This document shows, piece after piece, positions 46,601 through 57,733 of a stretch of 64,000 nucleotides of DNA (within the stretch, counting starts at the first letter, position 1; each line of letters starts with the position of its first letter). The notes under the pieces are model-generated. The model ran no database searches and had not been told where the DNA came from. It saw only the letters and a list, made by a program, of their open reading frames with translations. The position numbers were made by a program, and so were the translations under genes. Source of the stretch: Macrocybe gigantea (Eukaryota > Basidiomycota > Agaricomycetes > Agaricales > Callistosporiaceae); assembly GCA_011319805.1 (NCBI GenBank), contig SJRY01000257.1, positions 62,001 to 126,000 on the forward strand, read 5' to 3'.

Positions 46601-48518
46601 AGAAAAAGACGTCGATGAGGAGACCATCGAGCGTTCCCCCGGCCACGGGTACGCCTGCTGAGCAAGAGAAGAAAAGGAAAGAGAGGAACACAAGGAAGCG
46701 ACTGCTGCTGGTGTTACGCCCCCGCGACCTCATGTCCACGGTCATGCACACCCTCAGCCTCGCGTCATTTCTACCACGTCGCCCGCTCCCGGCGGGAGTA
46801 CCTTGCTGTCTCGGAACTCGTCCATGATCAGCAGTACCACTACCACTGCGGGCGGTACTGGTGCTGCCGCGCCTGACGCAGGAGAAAAGAAAGCCAAAGG
46901 CAAGGCGGTGCCAAAGGGTTTGGGACCTGCGCCCGGACAGGCGCCTACGATGCCTGGAAAGGATAGGAGGGTGTCTTCTATGTCGCTGACGATGGACGAG
47001 GAGTCGCAGCCGCCTTTGGTGCTGAAGAAGAGCGGCGTCGCGGAGGGCGGTGTTGTCGCACCTGGCATGACCACGGCCGCTGCGACGACGGCGAAGGCGC
47101 AAAGGAGGGCTAGTTTGCCTGTCCCCGTTGCGTCTTCGCAAGAAAAGGAGGAGAAGGAAAAGTCTCGTCAGCCAGTGCATCATCACCCACATCACTACCA
47201 CCATCATCATCTGAGCCTCATGGCCGTCGTCGAAGGCGCCGCGAAGGCCCGCGCAGGTGATGGTCCCTCGCTGGAGATTGCGAAGGCGCCCAAGCCTGTA
47301 GGAAGAGATGAGCTCGAGGGTGTTGTCGCTGCGAGCCCGAGCGTCGTCGGCGTCATCGTGAAGGAGAAAGAAAAGGACGTCAAGGGCGGTGAGCAAAAGG
47401 CCAAGGTTATTCCGACCACTATCACTTCGACGACTATCACTGGCTGGCGCACCCTCTGGCGGTTCTGATATGGTCAAGATACACGTACCCATGGCGCCGG
47501 GGTCCGTCCTGGACGGTGCCCATCTCCTCGCCGCTGCCCAACCCTCTCGCGCGAAAACTCCGCCTCCGAATGTCCAAGCGCAACCTCACGCGTCTACTGC
47601 GGGCCAAGGCACGCCGTCGACGGCGTCGTCTCGGGATGGAAGTCCGGGGCACAGGAAGCATGCCAAGTCGCCTTTGAGGAGCGCGTTGAGGAACCATCGC
47701 AGGTCCAGCGGAGGCGAGGGGGGCCTCGTCGCTTTGCCTCATAGCGCGCCTGTCTCTGGAGAGGTTGTTGGCGGCGGGGATGTAAGCATCACTGTCACCC
47801 GTGGAAGGAGCGTCGAAAGGCGGAGGAGCAGTGGCGGCAAGCTTGGGCAGCGGAAGGCGGGCGGCAACAAGGACAAAGAAGGAAGGAAAGAGGATGCAGA
47901 TGACGCCGATGATGCTTCGCTGTCGTCTTACGAGACGGGAAGAGAGGTGTTTTATGACTATGACGAGGTCGAGGGTACCGTTCCGCCTGTCGTAGCCACA
48001 GTCGTGGTCACGAAGGTCGAAATGGAGAACGAAGACCAAGAAATGCAGGCCCACCCATCTCCCAGCCTCAGCCGCAAGTTCCGTCGAGCAATCTCCTCCA
48101 ATCGCCGTTGCAACAACCGACGCCTCCGTCGTCGGCGGCGACACCGCCTCAGCCGAGTCAGACGCCTCAGGAAATGCTGAGCGGGAGTGACATCTCCAAA
48201 AGAAGAAAGAGCGTTCGGGTGTCGCTGAAGCCGACGTTCTCGCCTGCCCCTCCCGATGTAGAATACGGGCCTTTTTACGGCGAGGAAGACGAGGATGACA
48301 GAACGGTTGACGTGATTGAAAAGGGCAAGCTCGGACGTTCGCCCTCAAAGACCAGCAAAGCCTCGGGTGGTGTCAGTGGTCTTAAAGGCTTGAACGGGCA
48401 CGCCGCTGCTATAAGTGGTCCTATTCCTGATATGTGGGAAGACTCGAGCGAGGAAGACGAGGAGTACGCTAAAGCGAAAAAGCTGCTCAGCGCGGTCGGA
48501 AAAATCAGGAAGAAGTAA
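43647..48518 (+). CDS. Large BAR-like, intrinsically disordered scaffold protein, read across several frames
   Basis: Exons 1-2 (43647-43951, 44005-44402) encode a helical N-terminus resembling a BAR/IMD-type membrane-curving domain: LLSHEKDYSKHLASLLDHS, RDRWKQLKDLEDEVGNIM, AQAELQACEAHLALKEQELH. Exon 3 begins at 44468 and encodes over 1,000 residues of Ser/Pro/Arg-rich disordered sequence with poly-His runs. It ends in an acidic block and KLLSAVGKIRKK (stop 48516). Coding continues through the whole stretch, but the frame changes near 45455 (T6 run), 46385 (G6 run), 46665 (A4 run), 47440 and 48045 (AAA). Three or four changes sit at homopolymers. This is either one intact gene with sequence errors or a newly decaying one. 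The eight-cysteine gene ends 168 bases upstream. Confidence 0.6.
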
Positions 48519-49125
48519 GCTGTATGCTAAGTTGGACACGCCGCTGTAATTTGGTGGGTCTCCTGGTCTTTCTTCCAAGCTCTGGATATTGATTCAGAAT
48601 CAGGTATCCTTTCCGCCGTGCCCATGACACCCTTCATGTTTTATGTTCCTCTACCGTAAATGCACTCTAACGTTTAATTTCACGAATCTTGGTCCCCCTG
48701 CGGCTCTTGTCTCAGCCGTATCCTTTTAGCCTTGCAAACAGTCACAACTCCTTGTATATATATATAATAACTCTTTCTTGCGTTCCTTCCTATTTTGTCC
48801 CCCCCCTAGCTTACGATAATGTACTATTTTGCGTCGGTACCTACTTGAGTATTTCCAGATTAGTTATGTATAATACTAGGCTAGATAGCTCTGAAATGAA
48901 AAATCTTGTTCACTTGCATTTGCTATAAGAGCTAAGGGACTCAATATCCTCACAGGATTAATTGATGCCACGGTACAGCAGAGGCTCTTGAGGGATGAGA
49001 AGGTATTTCTATAGGCAGAAGGTGAGTGTAGGTTGATCGTCAAGCTTCAACTAAAATGTGTGTATGGACCATCAAGTAACGGAAAGACATCAGTCAAATA
49101 AGCTCTATAACCCCGAAGAGCCGGT
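48519..49125. other. Convergent 3' region
   Basis: AT-rich, includes a TATATATATA run near 48758-48768. No gene seen. Confidence 0.5.
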
Positions 49126-50395
49126 TCATAAAGCGATGAAGGCGGAGATAACCATTGTGATGCGAACGAGCCAATAAGAAAGGAATATAGATGCAATGAG
49201 GGCCTGTGTCAGCATCCGCACGATGCCGAGTACGGGGCTGTGCAAATGAGTCTGATGGTGTCGCGCGAGAAGTCGCTCCAAAAGGGGGACAAAATGTGAC
49301 TGCACGGGAAGGACCAAGCCCAGCGCGCAAGGCGCGAGGATCAGAAAGATCATCGAGACGCGCCACAGAAACCGTCCTGTCTCACTGTGAAAGTCGCTGA
49401 AGGAGGCAATGAGATAAATCAGATTCGGCGGTGCCATCAGCCCCGTGAAGAACATGGGCAATAGCAGCGGTGCGCCTGCGAGGTCCCGAAGATGGTTTGA
49501 TTGTAAGACGTTGAAACATGATAGTTCGGAAGAGAACACTTCCTCCGCTATGACGGCAGCAAACCGTACAGCGTGCCATATCCTCGCTGCTTCTCGATGG
49601 ATCGACGAAAGGACGCCGGGGACCGGAGCATCACCCGGTTGTTGGGGATTATGGTCGACCGCGGGCGACGGCCTGTCTGTGAACTTGAGATAGACTGGCT
49701 CATGGCGAGACAACCCGGGTGGCCGTCCCCACAAAATGATAAGGAAAAGGACGTTCGTGGTGCAAGTGGCTGCAGTGAAATATTCCAGTGGCGTCGACTT
49801 GAGCCCCTTTGTAGCCCTCGCTATAAGGGAAGCTACGGTACTCATAATCTGCAGGAGCGCAATGCAGAAAATAAGGTTTGGCCTGTTCTTTGCGCGAATC
49901 TCTCTCGCGCTGATCTTCGGCCAATCAATCATCCCATCACTGTGATACTCCACCAGCGATGTTCTACTGAGGATTCGCACTGGTTTCCCAGCGTCTGTGT
50001 ACAGCACGAATCCCCCCATACGGAGGAAATAGCTGTGAGTGTTGGTCCAAGCTTGACGCGCGTCTACGTATCGTGTGCATGGTTCAAGCACCATCATCAT
50101 AAAACGATGAGGGAAATTTGGACCTACTATTCGGGTATTCTGCAAAGTCCCGAGTCATAGTTTGAATCTTTCGTCGCTCTCTGATTGACAAGTAAACGGT
50201 AATCTCGGGAAAAAGAACAGCGATAAAAGCAGTTGCGACCCGTCTTGCAAACACTTTTCTGGGCGAGTCGGCGAGGTCGGAAGCGTTGGGATGGACCAAT
50301 GCCCAAGAGGTAAACATTAGTGTGAAAATGCAAGAGAGAAATACCGCCCAAGAAGAGGGATGGAAATCGTCTCCGTCCCACAGAGAAAAATTCAT
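49126..50395 (-). CDS. Multi-pass membrane protein of a common Agaricomycete family
   Basis: Two exons: 50395-50128 and 50063-49126; 401 aa. The N-terminal half has a membrane segment (WAVFLSCIFTLMFTSWALVH) followed by HPNASD. A second comes around RRVATAFIAVLFPEITVYLS, then the soluble NTHSYFLRMGGFVLY block. Several more hydrophobic segments follow (NVLFLIILWGRP, LIYLIASFSDF, FLILAPCALGLVLPV, LIASIFLSYWLV). This combination, a short Trp/His-Pro-Asn N-terminus plus a T-H-x-F-F-x-x-M-G-G-F-like motif, marks a large uncharacterised membrane family in mushrooms. Function unknown. The end of the frame is near a possible one-base shift, so the last residues are uncertain. Confidence 0.65.
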
Positions 50396-51720
50396 AGCCT
50401 GCTGTGTGGAACTGCAAAGCAAAGGCGGGGCGCCTGAGCTCTGAGGCAGGATGAACGACGGTAGAGGAAGCAAAAACATATGGTCAGAAGCCTGTTGGCG
50501 AGGGAGATAGACATCCCAAACGAAAAGCGGCCTATTTATGTGGCCACGATGCAACAAGCAAACCGTTCCCGGGAGCGAAGGCGGGTTTGGAAATGACAGG
50601 AGGCTGGGCAGGTAACTTCCCGCGCCAGTTGTTTCCACGCCCTTGCTTTCCCCTTTTCGCACTTGCTCAGCTGAGCCACCCGTGACAGATGGACACTTGA
50701 TGCCCTCCATCGACGTCGTTCTCGTTTTTTTTTTTCTTCTTACCACCCCTGACCGCGTGAACCACGTCGGGCCCCATGCCTTAAACCTTGAAAATATGGT
50801 TCATTTTTTTTTTCGAGAGCAAGAAAATTGCAATACCACATTTGCTCAACAGATGTCCTGCCTGTCCTCCAATTGGGACCGGGTGGCGATGTTTCTCTCA
50901 CACCCGGACCGGTCGAGAGCGGCAATACTGTGCTTCGCATGCGTTAGCTAATGAATGAAATGTGCGTGCAACGCGCCTTATACCGAAACGACATAAGAGA
51001 GGCACCTTTAGAAAAGCCACGAAAACAACAAGCGATGCATGTGGTCGGATCTTCCATCGAATCAGGTCAATCGTCAATGGAAAGGTTCTTCAAGTTCAAG
51101 GATGATCAAATGGTTATTAAACACGCTGCTCGATGCAGAGTTATATGAAGATTTAGCCATGCAGGAGAGACAAGTGTAAGACGCGCGAGGCATTCATAAG
51201 AAATGATAAGGGCAGAAGACAAAAAATACCTAACTCACAAAGTAACTGGCTCTGGATCGATTTTCTGATACTAACGTTAATGCATGTTCGCATGCGAAGC
51301 ACAGTTATAGGCGTTCTGTCCTGGGTAAAGAAGTTGATTACTGGGAATTGCATAGCATTTCGTCTGGAGAGAAAGGCCCAGATGCACAGCTTGCATGTTG
51401 AATTTCTTGAAAACGAATATAGCAGTTGGTGGGATAGAAGGTCGCTTACATAATGGATTGTGAGATCGATAAGGTGTTTTGCTAGGGCGCACGAGCCACC
51501 CAACGAGCTCGGCCAGAACGTCCATCCTCGACCAGCCACGTCGAAAACCTCGGATTGAAGTTCCTAGTCATAAATCAACAGCAAGAACGGACAGCAAAGT
51601 CCACCACAGCGTCAATCAACACCGCTTTATCGTTCAAGCAAGTCAGCATTCAAACGAGGTTGTCCAGTACAGCATCATCTCGTTCTACAGCTCCCGAAAA
51701 CATCAGAAGAACCCTTCGAA
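50396..51720. other. 1.3 kb between divergent genes
   Basis: Promoters of the membrane protein (minus) and SUMO (plus) should lie here. A minus-strand frame starting MDVLAELVGWLVRPSKTPY at 51523 could be a small unrecognised gene. Its donor GTAAGC at about 51450 is plausible but the next exon is unclear. Confidence 0.35.
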
Positions 51721-52323
51721 ATGTCAGATGCCGAAGAGAGACCCTCCCAACAAGAGGAAGTCAAACAGGAGGACGCCAATGCTCCTCTGAACGTCAAGGT
51801 AAGACACAGGTTTTGTTCACTAGATAGTTTTGTTGACGCGCACGCTCTTTCGCGATGATACGCTCTTTACTTCAATCGATGTACACCATACTCTTCTCTG
51901 CATGAATTCAGGTGGTGAGCGCCTCGGGGGAGGAGGTCTTTTTCAAGATTAAACGCAGCACGAAGCTGAGCAAGCTGCAAGGCGCGTACGCCAGCAAAGT
52001 TGGAAAGGACGTGAACAGCATCCGGTGAGCGTCTAGCCTTGGAATGTGTATTCTGTCGCTATCGTCTAAACGGAGACTTGCTAGGTTTTTGTACGACGGA
52101 AACCGCATAACCGAGGACGACACGCCCGCATCGCTTGACATGGAAGATGGCGGTACGTCGTTCTGTATGAATTTCTGGAATTTCGAACTCACGGTACGTA
52201 ATATCACCTTTCAGACACGATCGATGTCATGGTGGAGCGTAAGTTTTTTTACTTAGCTGGAGAATTGCCCCCCCTCCCATGCTAACTGCTATTTGCTCGT
52301 CAGAGGTCGGAGGTTCGTTTTGA
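51721..52323 (+). CDS. SMT3: SUMO (small ubiquitin-like modifier)
   Basis: Five exons: 51721-51798, 51912-52024, 52085-52152, 52215-52238, 52304-52323; 100 aa, intact. A flexible acidic N-terminus carries VKQED, a psi-K-x-E/D-like site suited to poly-SUMO chains. The ubiquitin fold follows: VVSASGEEVFFKIKRSTKL, then RFLYDGNRITEDDTPASLDM and DTIDVMVEQVGG. The precursor ends GG-SF, so a SUMO protease must remove two residues to expose the di-glycine. Length and motifs match yeast Smt3. It probably modifies many nuclear targets; the TOPORS-like ligase 20 kb away is a plausible partner by family but not by linkage. Confidence 0.95.
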
Positions 52324-52929
52324 CATGGCTCAGAATTTCAGCTGCTGCCTCTGTCCCCTATTTCTTTATCATCCTTGCTCTCTTCTTGGCTGTCGCAAGT
52401 AATTGCATACGAAGTACACAGGTTCAGATGTAACATTCGTGTTTTATATTTCTATCATCCTATCTATCATCCATGCTGTGCTCATTGAGTTATTTGCCCC
52501 CCCCCCCTCTTCCCGAATCACACCGCCTCATGAGAAATCATGTATCCCCGCCAGGCCAGAATCTCTTCTGATGACACAAACATTGTCGTCGAACCCTCCT
52601 TGCAGCGGTTGGCTGATATATTGCTACCGAGCGTGCGCACAAGTACTCCTGCGAAGTTCCATCATCTACTGAAATAGCAAGCGCTGAGATGTCCTTTCAT
52701 GAATGGCTTGCTGTGTTCGGAAGTCCAAGAAACGACACTCAGGAAGTTCCACCTGAAACTCTGGATCGAGTCGAAAGAAGACATCGGAGCGCTCATTGAA
52801 TTGACGCCAGCAATTTTTCGAACACTGGTTAGCAACAATGTTCAGAGATTTTTCCGCGATCTGGTCGGTGCATTCCATCATGACCTATATTTCTTTCATA
52901 TATTTCTTTCATAAATTCGCCTGAGGAAG
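52324..52929. other. No supported gene
   Basis: Downstream of SUMO. A plus-strand frame at 52699-52914 has no recognisable family feature and overlaps the end of the aminopeptidase remnant region. Confidence 0.4.
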
Positions 52930-54269
52930 CTACAAAGAAAAAGTCTGTCCGGTGGACTCCTGTGACCGTTTCTTCCTACCACATAGACGCCGAAGTAAAC
53001 ATTGTCTTTGGACAACTGTACCATAGACAAGCTGGCGGCACCCACCGGGAAGACATGCGACTAGAACGGCTCGTCCGTGGCCTTCGAGACGGTTTCGTAA
53101 CCGCTATCGCCGCGTGAGTCCCTGGTCTTGCGCAGCGTCGAGTTTTTCGTCAATGTGGACGTGTTGAGGACGACATTCTTTGGCGTTCCTAGTTCCTGCG
53201 CGAGAGATCTGAGTGCACGCGCCGTTGACGCGTGCCACGGGTGCCGTAAAGTCAAAATGGCAGAATTCGATCAGATTACAAAATTGTGCCCCGTTTTGAA
53301 TGCGCACAATCAGATGCTGATATGCAAATTTTTCGTGGGACTCGGTGAACCGTACAGCAGCGAAGCCTTGCTGTAGAAAAGAGACGTGGTCGCAGCCACG
53401 CAGGTATCGATCTGGTCCGTAGCGCATTCAGGAATGCTAAAAATACGTTCAGGGCATTTAGCACTGTACGCCCGACCAAATGGCTGCATGTCAGCCTCTC
53501 TTATGAGCGCCCGTCTTTTCTAGAACGAGGCTGCGCTGTCCGCCGAAGCGATCGCATATTGGACGTCTTCCGCAGCACGAAATGGCAGCGGTGCTCACCA
53601 GGGGTGGGGATGTGAAGACGAATTCAGCCATGGAAGCTGTGTCGGCGGCGGAAATCGCCAGGTGTCAATTTTGGATGAGCGAAGAGATAGCCAACGAAAC
53701 CAGAATATAGCTAATTACCTGTGAATCGTGCATCTCCGATATGTTCATGTGTTCTTTGAATGCGAAACTTTGTCCGTCGGTTCTGGTCTTGATGATGATA
53801 GCATTATTTTGGAGAATCTTCCAGATCACGTCCCGTTATCAAGTCAGTGCGGTGATATGGTGTCGAAGAAGGGCAGTGGCCAACATTGGGACACCCAATG
53901 ATAGGAGTTCGTGCCTGCGTGAGTAAAGGACTGCCAAGAGGTCAAGACTACTATTGGTCTGCGGAACACCAGCGCGAAATCCAATGGAGGCCAGACACAT
54001 ATCAACTCTGGAGATCCGCCGTGTAACTACCACCCGGTCGGACAGCAGAATATAAGTGCCGTTGGGTGCCAGTTTCAGGCATCTACTAGCTGGTGAGAAG
54101 GAAACCAGATCAGCCACCCAGACATCGATAGCAACATTGTCATGTGCTGATTGACAATGAACATGGTTCTATAAACGCCGAATGCAACAGTATATATTAC
54201 GGGGATTGAGGATAGAGCGCGTCTCACCATCCTGAACTTTGTCCGCATCACCACGTCTCGAGTTCGCGG

Positions 54270-55129
54270 ATGTTCAATTACGACTTCTATAATAGCCTTC
54301 CGTCCGTCATGGATGCACACGCGGCATTCCTCGACAGAAAAGACATCTTCGCCAAACTAGCACCTATATTTGCTCGTGACGAGTACAAGAACCGCTATGC
54401 CGTTTGCCTCGTTCATCACCACTTCAATCTCAAACCGGGGGAATGGATGGTATCAAGGGCAGACCGCACCACTCTCCCGGAACGAGTCCCTACCACCCCA
54501 AATCCGCTCGTTATCCTGAACGATGGACGGCAGCCGGAGAGCCGTTCGAATTCAAGCATGTTGATTCAGAGAGCGAAATTGTCCCTCCTCCTCCTCCTAG
54601 CCTCCTTGCAGCCTTTCGTGATGCATTAGGAGATGGTGCTATTCGGCGGGTGCTGGGCATTTCACTGGCTGGGCCTATGGCGCCTGATGGCGAGATATGG
54701 TGCGAGTCGACGGATGATGTCCAGCGAAGGGCACATGTAGTCGAACAGAAACGACTTGACGATCTCAAGGCCATGGAAGCCTCCATCTACGAAACTTCTT
54801 GGATTCCGCGTTTTGACGGCACCGGTTACGCCATGATATCATGCACAGTTTGTACATCGGAAGGTGGATGCGACTGGGGCGGGGATGGGAATGGAAATGG
54901 CGGGTTCGGTAAAGGCGGCGTTGGCAGGGGCGGCATTGGAAAGGGTGGCATTGGAAAGGGTGGCATCGGCAGGGGTGGGGTTAGCAGTGGTGGAGGTGGC
55001 AGCGGTGGAGGCAGCAGTGGTCCTCGCGGTAGCGGCGGAGGGAACGATAATAATGGGGATAGGAGCGGCGGCGGTGCTAGCAGTAAAGGTGGAAGTGGTA
55101 AGGGCAGTGGTGATAGTGCCGGTAAATGA
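54270..55129 (+). CDS. Hypothetical protein with glycine-rich repeat tail, inside the split aminopeptidase gene
   Basis: The N-terminal part (54270-54449) reads MFNYDFYNSLPSVMDAHAAF and CLVHHHFNLKPGEWM. An intron 54450-54541 (GTATCA to GGAGAG) would join it in frame to EPFEFKHVDSESEIV, then PPPPPSLLAAFRDALGD and a helical segment. I have seen this kind of HFxLxxGE..EF layout in multi-copy Agaricomycete proteins of unknown role. From 54879 the sequence turns into Gly-rich repeats (GGIGKGGIGKGGIGRGG) up to the stop at 55127. It is encoded on the strand opposite to the interrupted aminopeptidase. Confidence 0.45.
54893..55129 (+). repeat. Glycine-codon tandem repeat
   Basis: About 15 units of GGx(A/G)GxGG-type sequence, including direct copies of GGCATTGGAAAGGGT, encoding GGIGKG and later GGGSGG/SGG runs. 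Such repeats expand by slippage. Confidence 0.8.
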
Positions 55130-55919
55130 TGAATCCTATGAATCACAGAACTTGGTTATCGTAAAACAAAGTTCATCTGTGAGAATGAAACATGTCCTGG
55201 ATGTCAAGCCCGGCAGTCTTGAACTGCTTCGCCGTGAAATCCGAGCCGTAAAGGCCCTTACTCTTCTCTAGCAACGGGGGCAAAAATGATCGCAGCCGTG
55301 GGGTTGTGTGTTGCCATCACGCGAGCAAGCTCCAACGAAACTGCCACTCCGGAAGCGCCGTCGTCCGCGCCCGGGGCGTCGTTTGTGAAGTTTAGAATAT
55401 CGCTGTTGATCCAGTCGTAGTGTCCAGAGACGACGTACACTCTGTTCGGTTCTGTGGAGCCCCGAAGCGTCGCGTTGATATTGCTGATGACGGTGCTCGT
55501 CGGGATCTGACTCGCAGGTGGCGGCGTGAAGCGCTGAACGGTCACGTTCATCCTGCTGCTAGACGCGTATGTGTATGACTGGAACTCCGACGCTATCCAG
55601 TCCCGCGCGGCGCAGATGCCGCGATTGGGATCGGTTTGGTTGGGGAGCGTGTTTCTGGCCCCGAGCGAGACGAGTTTGGCGATGTTGTTTTGGATCCGCT
55701 GGGGATCAATTTGCTGCAGCGTTTGAGCGAGCTCTTCGTCGGGCGCTTGTGGAACGAGCGCCTGACCCACTCCGGATGGGCCAGATGTCTGCCAACGTGC
55801 ATTGGGCTCCAGAAACTTGAGCGAGTGCCGTGGTGAGTGTATTTCCCTTGCAGATGAAAGAACCTCTCACCTTGCCTAGAAACCAGAAGAGAAATGAGAG
55901 TTGTCCACTTTAAGAGCAT

Positions 55920-56418
55920 TGTGAAATCGGCACAGGGAGGCCTTCACTGGCAATAAATGCTGACTGCCTCACAAAAAGCAGAAATGGACGTCAACGGCCA
56001 TATGGCCCCAGTGGCTGATCATCGAATGGCACGTCATTGCGCCGAGATGAAGATGAAGACGTCCTGACTCTCGAGTCCAACGCTGGACATTCATCAGACG
56101 CTTGCTCCTACGCTCGCAAACAATTCAAAATGCTTCAATAAGTGCTTGTCTTTAAACTTACATCTATAAGACCATGCGTCGGCGTTTCGTCATATGATTA
56201 TAGAAAAGCATGCGCAAGAGTGCAATTAGACAGGAATATGAATACAAGTTGCTTCGCTGCTTCTCACACCAGACATGCCAATGGAACTGAGGATATGTAA
56301 AAAGGACCTGGCAGATGGAGCAGTCTGCAACTAGATATGGATGACCATTCCCACGATCATTGTATAGGAATACCCCGCCGTCATGGCATGTCCGTTTGTT
56401 TTTCAGCCATCTACTAAC
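55920..56418. other. Divergent intergenic region
   Basis: Between the 5' end of the aminopeptidase remnant and the cyclophilin gene. An in-frame ATG at 56383 could extend the cyclophilin by 12 residues. Confidence 0.45.
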
Positions 56419-57512
56419 ATGTCCTCATCATCGTCAACGACTCGCCCGGTGGTCTTTATGGACATTCATATAGGTGAAACGCCTGCAGGACGCCTCAAAA
56501 TGGAGCTATTCAGTGACATTGTCCCAAAGTACGGCTACTTTTCTCAAGTTCAATTGAGCATCTGGATAGAAAATCTAACTTTTCTGCGATCAGGACGGCG
56601 GAGAATTTTAGACAGCTTTGCACTGGAGAATACAGGTGGGGATTTGGATGCGTTTCTCTGGCAGATTGCGTTCAGCGGGCTTAATAAAGGTCCTTCTGAC
56701 ATCACGTAGAGTCAATTCAAGACCACAAGGATACAAGGGTGCGACCTTCCACAGGTACGTAACCATTTTGTATTCACATTCGTCCACCCTAATGGCTCTC
56801 CTAACCATCTCCAGAGTGTACGGATCTGCTCGTTGATCGTAACAAAAGAAGCATCAATCTGACCAGAAGATAATTCTACGATAGGGTTCCAAATTTCATG
56901 TGTCAGGGTGCGTGTCATAACCCTTTCTTTGAGGAAAGATTTTGAAACCGCGATTCGATATCTTTTTCAATAGGTGGCGATTTTGTGAAAGGAGATGGAA
57001 CCGGCTCGTTCTCGATATATGGCGACAAGTTCCCCGTAAGTCGTATTGCTATCTTCTCGACTTGCCTACATTATCAAACATTTCATCTTCCGTAGGATGA
57101 GAATTTTACGGAAAAGCATACGGGCCCAGGACTCTTGTCGATGGTATGCGCTCTGTTCATGAAACATATGCCACACGGTTGAAGCAAATATCTCGCTCCA
57201 TTCCAGGCCAACTCTGGACCTAATTCGAATGGGTGTCAGGTACGTCAGAATCCCCTTACTTATTCTTATGTTTGACCCTTATCTCGGTATGTAGTTCTTC
57301 ATCACGACCGCAAAGTGCGATTTCCTCGATGGCAAACACGTCGTGTTTGGGCGCGTGGTCGACGGAATGTTGACTCTTCGCAAGATTGAAAACGTCCCCA
57401 CAGGCGCGAATAACCGGCCTAAGTTGGCCGTCAAGATCGTAGGTGCGTACATGACTGTTTGATGAAATGCGAAAAGATCTGAATTCCATGCTCAGAATGT
57501 GGCGAAATGTAG
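56419..57512 (+). CDS. Cyclophilin H-like peptidyl-prolyl isomerase
   Basis: Nine exons: 56419-56528, 56594-56635, 56710-56754, 56885-56907, 56974-57035, 57096-57143, 57207-57239, 57295-57442, 57496-57512; 175 aa, intact. Catalytic and cyclosporin-site residues are in place: Arg in [12 protein letters not shown], Phe and Met in [28 protein letters not shown], the conserved Phe-Leu-Asp-Gly-Lys-His block and [15 protein letters not shown], ending ECGEM. The insert [15 protein letters not shown] and the C-terminus are those of cyclophilin H (PPIH), which in animals binds the U4/U6 snRNP; that role is inferred. One oddity: the usual RVIP reads RVP, one residue short, at the exon 3/4 junction. Confidence 0.9.
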
Positions 57513-57733
57513 CATTACTTTGGACCGATGTGATGTACTCATAGCACACAGAAAATCACATAAAACATTTATTGGCAGTGTCCGAGTGCGTAGACGACTT
57601 GAGATACAACAACATACATATTCGAGGACCAATAAAAGATAAACATCGCAACTGGTAAACACAACAGGGCCAAGCCCAAAAAAGTAGGGTATTCGGGAAG
57701 GAGGGGCCTGGGTTTCGCATATTGGTTTATCAT

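Larger units (their letters stand above)
52930..55919 (-). pseudogene. M28-type aminopeptidase gene, split by inserted sequence
   Basis: The 5' part runs from 55919 (exon 55919-55871, then from 55769) to about 55190. It has a signal-like start MLLKWTTLISLLVS, GARNTLPNQTDPNRGICAAR and the metal-site block VSGHYDWINSD, APGADDGASGVAVSLE. After PVAREE comes TAA (55258-55260; CAA expected) and one extra C, then GSDFTAKQFKTAGLDIQDMF before homology stops. The 3' part resumes near 53620: RYGPDRYLRGCDHVSFLQQG, FAAVRFTESHEKFAYQH, LRSLAQELGTPKNVVLNTST. A TAG at 53061-53063 stands where Trp is expected, and the end is KDNVYFGVYVVGRNGHRSPP. About 1.5 kb of foreign sequence separates the halves. Members are secreted zinc exopeptidases; this copy cannot make one. 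Confidence 0.75.

Noticed and set aside
44623..48348. Arg/Leu-rich minus-strand frames opposite the BAR-like gene
   Set aside because: Antisense of Ser/Pro/Lys-rich low-complexity coding sequence; no domain and no splice logic.
32174..52323. A SUMO pathway gene cluster (TOPORS-like ligase plus SUMO)
   Set aside because: The genes are 20 kb apart with unrelated genes between them; linkage is probably chance.
54826..55146. Proline-rich minus-strand frame opposite the glycine repeats
   Set aside because: Gly codons read backwards give Pro; the plus-strand ORF has the non-repetitive upstream part.
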